NCBI RefSeq assembly: GCF_028687635.1
Contig: NZ_JAQTZS010000006.1
Coordinates: 62,001 to 126,000 of the forward strand
DNA from: Malikia sp.
GTDB taxonomy: Bacteria; Pseudomonadota; Gammaproteobacteria; Burkholderiales; Burkholderiaceae_C
Direction of reading: 5' to 3'
DNA: 64,000 nt
Shown in pieces: positions 8,182 through 15,786 of this stretch. Position 1 is the stretch's first letter. Each line of letters opens with the position of its first letter. The translations under genes were made by a program, and so were the position numbers. The notes under the pieces were generated by a model. The model ran no database searches and was not told where the DNA came from. It was given only the letters and a program-made list of their open reading frames with translations.

Positions 8182-8955
8182 TCATGACATCACCAGGCCG
8201 CCGTCGACGATCAGGGTCTGGCCGGTCATGAAGCGGCTCCAGGACGAGGCCAGGAACAGCACCGGGCCGGCCACGTCCTCGGGCGTGGCCACCCGTCCGA
8301 GCGGGGTGCGCGCGATCAGCTGGTCCTTGACCGCCTCGCGGGTGGCGCGGCTGGCATCGGTCGGGCTGACCAGTCCGGGCGCCACGCAGTTGACCCGGAT
8401 GCCCAGGCCGCCGAGCTCGCTGGCGAGCTGGCGGCTGAAACCCATCAGCGCCGCCTTGGCCGTGGCGTAGTCGTGGTAGGCCACGCTGGGCTGGTGCACC
8501 AGGTCGGTCACGAGGTTGACGATGCTGCCCTGCAGCCGCTGTCGCATCGCGGGCAGCACGGCCTGACACAGGTGGTAGCTGGCCTGCACCGCGCCGTCGA
8601 ACTGGGTCTGGTAGGCGTCCCAGGGGGTTTCCCAGAAGCGGGCGCGGGTTTCCGGGTCGAAGCGGTACGGCGCGAAGGCGTTGTTGACCAGCGCGTCGAT
8701 GCGCCCGGTCAGCGCCAGCACCTCGTCGACCATCGCTTGCACGGCGGCGGGGTCGCGCACATCGGCGGCCATGGCCCAGGCCGGCACGCCGTGCGACTCG
8801 CAGCGTGCCACCACCTCGCGCGCGGCATCGGCGCGCTCGCGGTAGTTGACCACCACCATCGCGCCTTCGCGCGCGAAGGCTTCGGCGATCGCCGCGCCGA
8901 TGCCCCGGCTGGCGCCGGTCACCAGCACGACCTGTTGCTCGAACGGGCGGCTCAT
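8182..8955 (-). CDS. Short-chain dehydrogenase/reductase, last gene of the TPP-riboswitch operon
   Basis: A 257-residue classical-type SDR. The cofactor motif is VLVTGASRGIGAAI. The active-site pair is Y-A-T-A-K (Tyr and Lys three apart), and the C-terminal LFLASSWSRFMTGQTLIVDGG is FabG-like. Two normally conserved spots are changed: NNAG reads NNAF, and the catalytic-Ser region (usually NISS) reads NLVT, so Thr may replace Ser. The ATG overlaps the binding-protein stop (ATGA). FabG-like annotation would be generic; from context I infer it reduces the aldehyde made by the LuxE/LuxC pair to an alcohol. Substrate not shown by sequence. Confidence 0.85.
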   Translation of the reverse strand: MSRPFEQQVVLVTGASRGIGAAIAEAFAREGAMVVVNYRERADAAREVVARCESHGVPAWAMAADVRDPAAVQAMVDEVLALTGRIDALVNNAFAPYRFDPETRARFWETPWDAYQTQFDGAVQASYHLCQAVLPAMRQRLQGSIVNLVTDLVHQPSVAYHDYATAKAALMGFSRQLASELGGLGIRVNCVAPGLVSPTDASRATREAVKDQLIARTPLGRVATPEDVAGPVLFLASSWSRFMTGQTLIVDGGLVMS

Positions 8956-9989
8956 GGCTTGGCCGGCAGCAGGTCGGTACCGACGATGCTGGAGACCGCG
9001 ATCTCGCGCGACAGCACGCCCAGCTCGCGGTAGACCTGCAGCCCGCGCTGCAGCATGGCGCTGTCGATGCTGCCCAGGCCCTTCTTCTGCGTCAGCGCCG
9101 AGACGCTCGACGCATTGCGCAGCTTGATCACCTCCAGGTTGATGGCCTCGTGCTGGCCGTCGATGGCAAAGCGTGTCGCCAGGCGAGCCGCTTCCTCGGG
9201 CGCGCGCATCATCCATTGCGCGCTGTCGCGAAAACCCGCCAGGAAGCGGCGCAGCAAGGCCTTCTTCTGCTGATAGGTGTCCTCGCGCACCACCAGCAGG
9301 TCGCTGGTGAGGTTGAGCTGCTGGCGCACCTCCATCACGTTGACCTCGCCCAGGCCGCGTTGGCGGCCCACCAGCAGGCCGGTGTCGGTGGCGGCGGTGG
9401 CATCGACCTGGCCCTGCATCAGCGGCGCGAAGTTGAGCAGGCCGGTGGGCACCAGCGTGATGTCGGCTTCGCTCAGGCTGGCCGAATGCAGCAGCAGCTG
9501 CAGGTTCTGCCGCGTGCCACTCGACAGACTGTAGACGCCGACGCGCTTGCCCTTGAGGTCGGCCGGCTTGGTGATGCCGCGCGACTTGAGCGACACGACG
9601 TTGAAGACGTTTTGCGGATAGACGTCGTAGATGGCGCGCAGCTTTTCGCCCTTGTCGAGCGCGGCGAACAGCGAGCCCGGGTCGGTGAAGGCCACATCGG
9701 CCTGGCCGCTGAGCAGGTTGCGCAGGGCATCGCCGCCGCCGGCGCCGGGCAGGTAGCTGAACTCGATGCCCTGCGCGCGGAAGAAGCCCTTGTCGGCTTC
9801 GACCAGCAGCTGGGTGATCTCCGAGATCGGCTTGCTCCAGCCGGCCAGCACCACCTTGTCCAGTGGCGTGCCCTGGGCTTGGGCCAGGTTGACCAGGCCG
9901 CCCAGCGGGCCGAAGCCGCTGGCCAGTCCGCCCATGGCCAGATAACGTGCCAAACCATGGGCCAGATCGCGTCGAGAAAGCTTGTGCAT
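8952..9989 (-). CDS. ABC transporter substrate-binding protein, NMT1/THI5-like
   Basis: A periplasmic binding protein of 345 residues in the NMT1/THI5/ThiY-SsuA superfamily. The N-terminus has a twin-arginine-like motif (SRRDL) followed by a hydrophobic stretch and a likely cleavage after AQA in LVNLAQAQG. Ligand-binding lobes are recognisable from LVEADKGFFRAQGIE, SGQADVAFTDPG and DLKGKRVGVYSLSSGT. An alternative start 10 codons upstream (10019) exists. The gene follows its permease by 44 bases. Given the upstream TPP riboswitch, the ligand is probably a thiamin precursor or breakdown product such as an HMP-type pyrimidine; the exact compound is unknown. Confidence 0.88.
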   Translation of the reverse strand: MHKLSRRDLAHGLARYLAMGGLASGFGPLGGLVNLAQAQGTPLDKVVLAGWSKPISEITQLLVEADKGFFRAQGIEFSYLPGAGGGDALRNLLSGQADVAFTDPGSLFAALDKGEKLRAIYDVYPQNVFNVVSLKSRGITKPADLKGKRVGVYSLSSGTRQNLQLLLHSASLSEADITLVPTGLLNFAPLMQGQVDATAATDTGLLVGRQRGLGEVNVMEVRQQLNLTSDLLVVREDTYQQKKALLRRFLAGFRDSAQWMMRAPEEAARLATRFAIDGQHEAINLEVIKLRNASSVSALTQKKGLGSIDSAMLQRGLQVYRELGVLSREIAVSSIVGTDLLPAKP

Positions 9990-10033
9990 CAGCGTATTCC
10001 TTGGATTAAAACGGCTCATTCCAGCCGGTGCCT

Positions 10034-10774
10034 TTATTGCCAGCGTCGCTCCAGCGCGCCGAGCAGGGCGTAGGACGCGATACCCAGCGCCGCGATCAGC
10101 GCCAGCGCGGCGAACATCAGCGCGGTGTCCATCGAGCCCTGGGCGCCGATGATCACCGCCCCCAGGCCCTGGCTGGCGCTGATGAATTCGCTCACGACGG
10201 CGCCGACCCAGGCCAGCACCAGCGCCACGCGCAGGCCGGCCGCCAGGGTGTGGCGCCCGGCCGGCAGCTGCAGCCGCCACAGGGTCTGCCAGCGGCTGGC
10301 CCCCAGCGCGCGGAACAGTTCGAGCTGGCGCGGGTCGGTCTGATCCAGCGCGCCCAGCGTGTTCTCCAGCAGCGGGAAGAAGCAGATCAGCGCCGTCATC
10401 ACCACCGTGGGCAGGGTGCCGAAGCCGAACCAGACGATGAACAGCGGCGCCAGCGCGAGCTTCGGGGTCACCTGGCTCAGCACCAGATAGGGGGTCAGCC
10501 AGCGGCGCAGGCGCCGGCTTTGTCCGAGCAGCAGGCCGGAGCCAAAGCCCAGCGCGGCGCCCAGTGCCAGCCCCAGCAGCACCGACAGCAGCGTCTGGGC
10601 CAGATGCGGCCACCAGTAGCCGGTCTGGAAACCCTGGTCGAGCGAGCGCGCGATCTGCGACGGCGCCGGCAGCACCAGCGCGGACAGTTGCCACCAGCGG
10701 GTCGAGAGCTCCCAGGCCAGCAGCAGCGCCAGGCCGAGCGCGGCCGATATGCCGGCATCGAGCAGGCGCCTCAT
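10034..10774 (-). CDS. ABC transporter permease (ThiX/SsuC-like)
   Basis: A 246-residue inner-membrane permease with about six hydrophobic helices. The EAA loop that contacts the ATPase is seen as ELFRALGASRWQTLWRL, with the Gly at the expected place. The start ATG at 10774 overlaps the ATPase stop (ATGA). It belongs to the BPD_transp_1 nitrate/sulfonate/pyrimidine importer group. With its partners it forms a complete importer controlled by the TPP riboswitch. Confidence 0.9.
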   Translation of the reverse strand: MRRLLDAGISAALGLALLLAWELSTRWWQLSALVLPAPSQIARSLDQGFQTGYWWPHLAQTLLSVLLGLALGAALGFGSGLLLGQSRRLRRWLTPYLVLSQVTPKLALAPLFIVWFGFGTLPTVVMTALICFFPLLENTLGALDQTDPRQLELFRALGASRWQTLWRLQLPAGRHTLAAGLRVALVLAWVGAVVSEFISASQGLGAVIIGAQGSMDTALMFAALALIAALGIASYALLGALERRWQ

Positions 10775-11514
10775 CGCGTGAGCTCCAGTTGCCGGCGCAG
10801 GCTGGCGCATTGGGCATGGAAGCTGTCCGCGTCGCGCCATTGGGCGCTGCGCGGACGCTCGGCGCTGATCCGCATGTGGGCCTGCAGCCGGCCCCGGTCC
10901 AGCAGGCTGACCTGATCGCCCAGGAAGGCCGCCTCGCTCAGGTCATGGGTCACGAACAGCACCGCGCTGCCCTGTTCGGCGCAGACCGCCAGCAGGTCCT
11001 GCTGCAGTTCCTCGCGCGTCAGCGCGTCGAGCGCGGCAAACGGCTCGTCCATGCACAAGAGTGCCGGCTGCTGCATCCAGGCCCGGGCCACGGCGACCCG
11101 GCTTTGCTGGCCGCCCGACAGCTGAGACGGCCGGCGCTGGGCCTGCTCCGCTATGCCCAGCCGTTGCAGCCAGTGCTGGGCCAGTTCGCGGTCAGACGAG
11201 GTCACGCGCTGCTTTAGCGAGACAGGTAGCAGCACATTGTCGAGCACGCTCAGCCAGTCGAGCAGGGTCGGGCGCTGGAACACGAAGGCGACCTCGGGCA
11301 GCGGGCCGCGCACCGGCTTGCCACGCCAGATTACCCGGCCGCTGCTCGGCAGCAGCAGGCCAGCGGCGAGCTTGAGCAGGCTGGTCTTGCCGCAGCCGCT
11401 GCGGCCCAGCAGGCAATGGAATCGCCCGGCCTCGATCTGCAGGTCGATGCCGTGCAGCACCGGCTGGCCATCCGCATAGGCGAAACCGGCCTGCTCGATG
11501 GTCAGCAGGGGCAT
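10771..11514 (-). CDS. ABC transporter ATP-binding protein (ThiZ/SsuB-like)
   Basis: A 247-residue nucleotide-binding subunit with all motifs: Walker A GRSGCGKT, Q-loop VFQRPTLLDWLSV, signature LSGGQQSR, Walker B LLCMDEPF and H-loop VTHD. The start is set at MPLLTIEQAG (4 bases after the LuxC-like stop); an ATG 5 codons upstream (11529) would overlap that gene by 11 bases and is also possible. It energises the permease encoded next. Confidence 0.92.
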   Translation of the reverse strand: MPLLTIEQAGFAYADGQPVLHGIDLQIEAGRFHCLLGRSGCGKTSLLKLAAGLLLPSSGRVIWRGKPVRGPLPEVAFVFQRPTLLDWLSVLDNVLLPVSLKQRVTSSDRELAQHWLQRLGIAEQAQRRPSQLSGGQQSRVAVARAWMQQPALLCMDEPFAALDALTREELQQDLLAVCAEQGSAVLFVTHDLSEAAFLGDQVSLLDRGRLQAHMRISAERPRSAQWRDADSFHAQCASLRRQLELTR

Positions 11515-11518
11515 CGCT

Positions 11519-12979
11519 TCAGATTTCATAGCTTGTCAGGCGTTCGGCCAGCGCTTCGGCCGAGGCTTCCAGATCCACCAGCGTCACCAGGTCTAGCAGG
11601 CTCGGGCGGCCGTCGTTGTGCCAGCCCGGCGCCGGCTGGGTCAGCTGGCCGATGGCGCTCAGGCGCGTGACCCCCACCGCCGCCAGCTGGCTGGCCAGCG
11701 CCTGCAGCTGCTCCGGCGCCACCGCCAGGCCCGCGCTTTGCAGATAGCGCCGCTGCGGGGCCAGACAGGCTGGCAATTGGTCGAGGCTGTCGAGCGCCAC
11801 CACCTGCACGCAGCGGTGCAGCGGACCGGGCGCGATCGGGGTGGCCTGGTCGCGGTAGACCACGCTCCAGCCGTGCTCCGGGTGGCCCAGCAGCTGCACG
11901 CTGGCGTCATCCAGTCCGGCCCATTCCAGGCTGCCGCGCCACTGGGCGATCTGGGCTGATTCCGCCAGTCCGGGCTGCGGACGCGGAAACTTGGGCTGCA
12001 GCTGCTGCAGGCCAGCGGCCAGCCGCTGGGCGAATTCCCGTGGCGTGACCTGGCCGCCGCGCTCGACGTAGAACACCTGCGGCGAGTAGCAGCCCTGCTG
12101 CTCGTGGCGGACCACGTCATCGGCGGCCAGCCTTGCCACGGTGGGCGCGCGGCCGGCGCTCAGGGCGGCGCGGCCGACGACGCCAAAGCTCAGCTTGTGG
12201 CCATGCGGCAGGAAGCGCACGCCGGGCGGCATCTGCGCCCGCAGGTCGCGCAGCGCCGCATCGCCGCCATAGGCCAGCACGGTATCGGCCCGCTGCCAGA
12301 CGGCGCGCGGGGTCTGGCTGTCCTGCCGGTCCCACCACAGCACCGCGACGGCATCACCCACGCGCGGCTCCAGCCTGGCCAGCGTCCGGGCGAACACCGT
12401 GGCGAACACCGGCTCGCCAGCCGAGACCTTGCCGATGTTGCCGGCCTTGGCCAGCAGGCCGCAGACCAGGCTCCACAGCGGCAGGCCCGGCACGTTGCCA
12501 GCCCAGACATGGGCCAGCAGATCGGGGCCTTCGGCATGGGTCCAGCCGCCGGTCACGCGCGGCTCGAAGCCGTCGAGCAGCGCCGGGTTGCCGAGGTCCT
12601 CGACCAGGAAACGCTGCAGCTGCAGGGCGCGGAAAGTCCGCAGCGTGGCCGGCAGATTGACCCGGATCATCTCGGGCGAGAAGCCGGTGCTCAGCGGCAG
12701 CCAGCGCAGCAGCAGCTGATGTTCGGCCGAGGTGGGGTCGAGCAGCTGCTGGATCACGCGGTCGATCGCTCGCACGATGTCGCGCACCGGCAGCGCGCGC
12801 AGGCCCTGGCGGCCGGGGCCGCGGATCTGCTCGCAAAGCGCCTGCAGCTGCTGTTGATCCAGCGCCGGCACCTCGAAGGCATGGCCGGGCGGTAGTTGCG
12901 GCGCCGGCAGCTCGCGCCAGGCCAGGCCGGCGGCATCGATCCCCGGCAGATGGCCGACCCGAAAGACTTCGACCGTCAT
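11519..12979 (-). CDS. LuxC-like acyl-CoA/acyl-enzyme reductase
   Basis: A 486-residue member of the LuxC family, aldehyde-dehydrogenase-fold enzymes that take an acyl group on a Cys and reduce it with NADPH to the aldehyde. The acyl-accepting Cys is C297 in HEQQGCYSPQ, close to the position known in Vibrio LuxC. The nucleotide-binding region WAGNVPGLPLWSLV (about 159-172) and HGHKLSFGVV are present. No luxA, luxB or luxD is nearby, so luminescence is not the role. The start ATG overlaps the LuxE-like stop (ATGA). Position behind a TPP riboswitch suggests reduction of a thiamin-related carboxylate. Confidence 0.88.
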   Translation of the reverse strand: MTVEVFRVGHLPGIDAAGLAWRELPAPQLPPGHAFEVPALDQQQLQALCEQIRGPGRQGLRALPVRDIVRAIDRVIQQLLDPTSAEHQLLLRWLPLSTGFSPEMIRVNLPATLRTFRALQLQRFLVEDLGNPALLDGFEPRVTGGWTHAEGPDLLAHVWAGNVPGLPLWSLVCGLLAKAGNIGKVSAGEPVFATVFARTLARLEPRVGDAVAVLWWDRQDSQTPRAVWQRADTVLAYGGDAALRDLRAQMPPGVRFLPHGHKLSFGVVGRAALSAGRAPTVARLAADDVVRHEQQGCYSPQVFYVERGGQVTPREFAQRLAAGLQQLQPKFPRPQPGLAESAQIAQWRGSLEWAGLDDASVQLLGHPEHGWSVVYRDQATPIAPGPLHRCVQVVALDSLDQLPACLAPQRRYLQSAGLAVAPEQLQALASQLAAVGVTRLSAIGQLTQPAPGWHNDGRPSLLDLVTLVDLEASAEALAERLTSYEI

Positions 12980-14052
12980 GGGCGCGCGGCCTGGACGAAG
13001 GACTCGACCGCCAGCGAGCAGCCCTTGGCCTGGGCGCCCTCGGCGCGCCCGAGCAGCTGGAAGCCATCGGCGCCGACGATGCCGACATCCTCGGTCAGGA
13101 TGCCGAGCACCGAGTTGTAGTTGGCCAGATCGGTGTGCACCAGGATGCCGCGCTCGCCGTCGGGCACCGACTGGCCGGTGAGCGGGTCGATCGCGCGGGT
13201 GCGCATCCAGTGCGGGCCGTGCTTGACCGATGGCACCACGGCGTTGCCGTGGTCGTAGAACTGGGTGCTGAGCTCGGTCATGCCGTACATGTTCAGGCAG
13301 CGTTCGCGTGGCACGTCGAACACCTCGGACAGCTGGGCGTAGAAGCGCTCCATCGGGATCTCGCGCGAGCGGCCCTTGAAACCGCCGGTATCCAGCAGCC
13401 AGCTGCCCGCCGGCAGCCGGAAGTCCTCGATCAGGCCGGCCAGCGCGTCCATCAGGTGCACGAAGCTGTAGCTGGCGCCCAGCAGTGCGACCGGCTGCTG
13501 CTCGGCTCGTGCGCCGCGCAGGAATTCCAGCAGGCCGGCCTCATCCATGCCCTCCGGATCCCAGTAGTGGCGGCTGCCGGGCAGGCCGAACTCCCGCCGG
13601 CAGAGTTCAAGGTAATGCGCCAGCGACGAGTTCGGCAGCGCGGTCTCGTCCGGGAACAGGATGGCCATGCGGATCGGGGTCGGGCCGGCGCAGTCGGCAA
13701 AGTGGCGCCGCATCGAGGCGTCGTAGACCCGCAGGTCCGGGTGGTAGTGGCGGCCCTTGTGCTCGTCGCCGCCGGTGGTGCCGCTGGTCATGAAGACGCG
13801 CTCGCAGGCCTCGACCGGGGTGCAGCTCAGCGTGAGCTGCTTGAAGCCGTTGACCGGCACCGCCGGGATGTCCTGCCAGCGGCGCACCGTGGCCGGGGTG
13901 CGGCCGCGCGACTGACAAAAGCGCGCGTAGGCCGGGTTGTGGCGCACCTGGTGCGCGAACAGGCGCATGGCCATGGCATGGAAGGCCGCGTCGTCCGCGT
14001 CGGGCAATGAAATGAAGTCCAGCAGATCCTGGACCAGTGGGGTCGTTGCCAT
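12976..14052 (-). CDS. LuxE-like ATP-dependent acyl-protein synthetase
   Basis: A 358-residue adenylate-forming enzyme of the LuxE family. It carries the AMP-forming P-loop-like motif FMTSGTTGG (about 87-95), DTGGFKGRSREI and NMYGMTELSTQ. A Cys close to the C-terminus (C345, in AKGCSL) matches the acyl-carrying Cys of LuxE. Known LuxE activates a carboxylic acid to acyl-AMP, moves it to its own Cys and then to LuxC. Both partner cysteines survive here, so the acid-reductase couple looks functional. First gene of the operon; ATG 60 bases downstream of the TPP aptamer. The substrate is inferred from the regulation, not from the sequence. Confidence 0.87.
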   Translation of the reverse strand: MATTPLVQDLLDFISLPDADDAAFHAMAMRLFAHQVRHNPAYARFCQSRGRTPATVRRWQDIPAVPVNGFKQLTLSCTPVEACERVFMTSGTTGGDEHKGRHYHPDLRVYDASMRRHFADCAGPTPIRMAILFPDETALPNSSLAHYLELCRREFGLPGSRHYWDPEGMDEAGLLEFLRGARAEQQPVALLGASYSFVHLMDALAGLIEDFRLPAGSWLLDTGGFKGRSREIPMERFYAQLSEVFDVPRERCLNMYGMTELSTQFYDHGNAVVPSVKHGPHWMRTRAIDPLTGQSVPDGERGILVHTDLANYNSVLGILTEDVGIVGADGFQLLGRAEGAQAKGCSLAVESFVQAARP

Positions 14053-14112
14053 GGCAGCTTTCTAGGGCAGGGCGGCCAAGCCCGGTGCGGCACCGCCATG
14101 GTGGCACCCCGG

Positions 14113-14205
14113 AACCAGCTTCCCTGCGCGAGGATTACCTCAATCAGGTTCAAAGGGACTGTCTCAGTCGGCGCCCCAGTGGACGTCAACACCCCCAGCA
14201 TCTTG
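14113..14205 (-). promoter_or_regulatory. TPP riboswitch (THI element)
   Basis: On the minus strand the conserved TPP aptamer core is clear: GGGGGTG, then a short hairpin, CTGAGA, then CCCTTTGAACCTGAT, a variable hairpin and GCGCAGGGAAGC. The P1 arms GCT (near 14199) and AGC (near 14117) close it. It lies in the leader of the LuxE-like gene. A GC-rich stem candidate follows (about 14069-14112) without a T-run, so control of translation or Rho-dependent ending is more likely than an intrinsic terminator. High TPP should switch the operon off. Confidence 0.95.
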
Positions 14206-14231
14206 TCCTGAAGAAAATCAAAACACTGACT

Positions 14232-14237
14232 ATTCTA
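14232..14237 (-). promoter_or_regulatory. Candidate -10 for the riboswitch operon
   Basis: TAGAAT on the minus strand overlaps the stop codon of the ferredoxin reductase gene and would start transcription about 12 bases before the aptamer. No convincing -35 is seen. Read-through from the fdxA-reductase pair is an alternative source of transcripts. Confidence 0.35.
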
Positions 14238-15311
14238 CGTCCGTGCCGATGACCCTGCCACGCCCAGCAGCTCGTGCAGGCGCGGGCTGGTGGTGGTGTA
14301 CTGCAGCAGCTGGCGCTGCTCGGGGCGCAGGTAGGTCGCCAGCGCGAACGCCGCCAGGGTCGCCTCGTGGAAGCCGCACAGCAGCAGCTTGCGCTTGGCC
14401 AGATAGTGGCAGATGTCGCCCACCGCGTGGATGCCGGCCAGGGCGGTGGCCTGGGTCGCCGGATCGACGCTCAGCAGCTTGCGCTCCATGGCCAGTCCCC
14501 AGTCGGCGATCGGCCCCAGCTTCGGGCTCAGGCCCAGGCGCGGCAGCAGCGCATCGACGGCCAGGGTTTCGCTGCTGTCGTCGCCGGTGGCGATCTGCAA
14601 GGCTGCGAGGCGCGCGCCGCTGTCAGCCGTCTCGATGCCGACCGGCTGGCCGACCTTGAGCGCGATCGCGCCCCGGGCCACGGCCTGCCGCAGCGCCTGC
14701 TCCAGCGCGGCTTCGGCCTTGAACTTGGTGTTCCGGTGCAGCAGCGTGACGCTGGCGCAATGCCCGCTGCCGGCCAGCCGCAGCGCGGTGTCGAGCGCGG
14801 CGTCCTCGCCGCCCAGCACGACCACGCGCTGACCTGCTAGCCGACTCGCGTCGGTCTGGTGGTAGTGGACCTGGCCGCCCTCGAAGGCGGACAGACCGTC
14901 GATCGCGACCCGGCGCGGCACGAAGGCACCGACGCCGGCCGCGATGATGACCGCGCGCGCCAGAAAAACCTGGCCGCTGCTGGTCTGCAGCCGCCAGCGG
15001 CCGTCAGCCGTGGCCGCCAGGCTCATGACCTGTTGGCCCAGATGCAGCGGGACCTTGAAGGGGGCGAGCTGCCGCAGCAGCCGCTCGGCGAGTTCGCGCC
15101 CGCTGCAGACCGGGATGCCCGGCAGGTCGTAGATCGGCTTGTCACCGTAGAGCTCGACGCACTGGCCGCCGGCGTGGGGCAGGGCATCGACGATCTGGCA
15201 GGCAATTTCCTGCAGGCCGAGCTGGAAGGCCTGGAACAGCCCGACCGGACCGGCGCCGATGATCAAGGCGTCGGTCGGCGCGCTCAAGTCGGACTCGGCC
15301 ACCGCGGGCAC
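14235..15311 (-). CDS. Thioredoxin-reductase-like ferredoxin/flavodoxin--NADP reductase
   Basis: A 358-residue FAD/NADPH flavoprotein of the TrxR-like ferredoxin-NADP reductase type. The FAD motif is ALIIGAGPVGLFQAF and the NADPH motif VVVLGGEDAALDTAL; GIHAVGDICHYLAKRKLLLCGF near the C-terminus is the second FAD site. There is no CxxC redox pair, which separates it from thioredoxin reductase. It starts 3 bases after the ferredoxin stop, so the two probably form an electron-transfer pair. Distinct from the plant-type Fpr at 24411. Confidence 0.9.
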   Translation of the reverse strand: MPAVAESDLSAPTDALIIGAGPVGLFQAFQLGLQEIACQIVDALPHAGGQCVELYGDKPIYDLPGIPVCSGRELAERLLRQLAPFKVPLHLGQQVMSLAATADGRWRLQTSSGQVFLARAVIIAAGVGAFVPRRVAIDGLSAFEGGQVHYHQTDASRLAGQRVVVLGGEDAALDTALRLAGSGHCASVTLLHRNTKFKAEAALEQALRQAVARGAIALKVGQPVGIETADSGARLAALQIATGDDSSETLAVDALLPRLGLSPKLGPIADWGLAMERKLLSVDPATQATALAGIHAVGDICHYLAKRKLLLCGFHEATLAAFALATYLRPEQRQLLQYTTTSPRLHELLGVAGSSART

Positions 15312-15314
15312 CGA

Positions 15315-15644
15315 TCAGCGCTGCAGCAGGTTCAGCTTGCCGGTCTTGTCCTTGAACTGCTCGTGGTCGGGCAGCGGCGCCTTGCGCTTGGTGATGCTCT
15401 TCCAGTTCGGCAGCAGGGCCAGCTCGGCGTTGATCTTGGTCATGTGCTGTTGGTCCTTGGGCACATCCTCTTCGGCGTAGATGGCGCCGACCGGGCACTC
15501 GGGGATGCAGACCGCGCAGTCGATGCACTCGTCCGGATCGATGGTCAGGAAGTTCGGGCCTTCGCGGAAGCAGTCGACGGGGCAGACGTCCACACAGTCG
15601 GTGTATTTGCAGGCGATGCAGGCTTCGGTAACAACGTGGGTCAT
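15315..15644 (-). CDS. fdxA: Seven-iron (3Fe-4S/4Fe-4S) ferredoxin FdxA
   Basis: A 109-residue ferredoxin. The first cluster region has [17 protein letters not shown] and the second the classic [12 protein letters not shown] spacing. The C-terminal tail of about 50 residues is typical of FdxA of proteobacteria. It is a soluble cytoplasmic electron carrier, transcribed just ahead of the TrxR-like reductase. Confidence 0.96.
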   Translation of the reverse strand: MTHVVTEACIACKYTDCVDVCPVDCFREGPNFLTIDPDECIDCAVCIPECPVGAIYAEEDVPKDQQHMTKINAELALLPNWKSITKRKAPLPDHEQFKDKTGKLNLLQR

Positions 15645-15730
15645 GGTGGCGGGCTGCCGCGGCAGCAGTGTTAGGCGTTCAAGAGAATGCCGGCGCTGCC
15701 CCGCGAACGGAGCAGGCCGGCTGTGCTCGA

Positions 15731-15754
15731 ACCCGCGATTTTAGGGCCTCGCGG
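15731..15754. terminator. Inverted repeat downstream of cysN, possible terminator
   Basis: CCCGCGA (15731-15737) and TCGCGGG (15748-15754) form a perfect 7-bp stem between cysN and fdxA. There is no T-run on the minus strand, so it would be a weak intrinsic terminator or only an RNA-stabilising stem. Confidence 0.35.
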
Positions 15755-15786
15755 GCGATTTGACTCTAGTCAGGGCTTGATACGGA

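Noticed and set aside
11519-14052. Bioluminescence (lux) operon
   Set aside because: luxA, luxB and luxD are absent and the operon is under a TPP riboswitch with a transporter.
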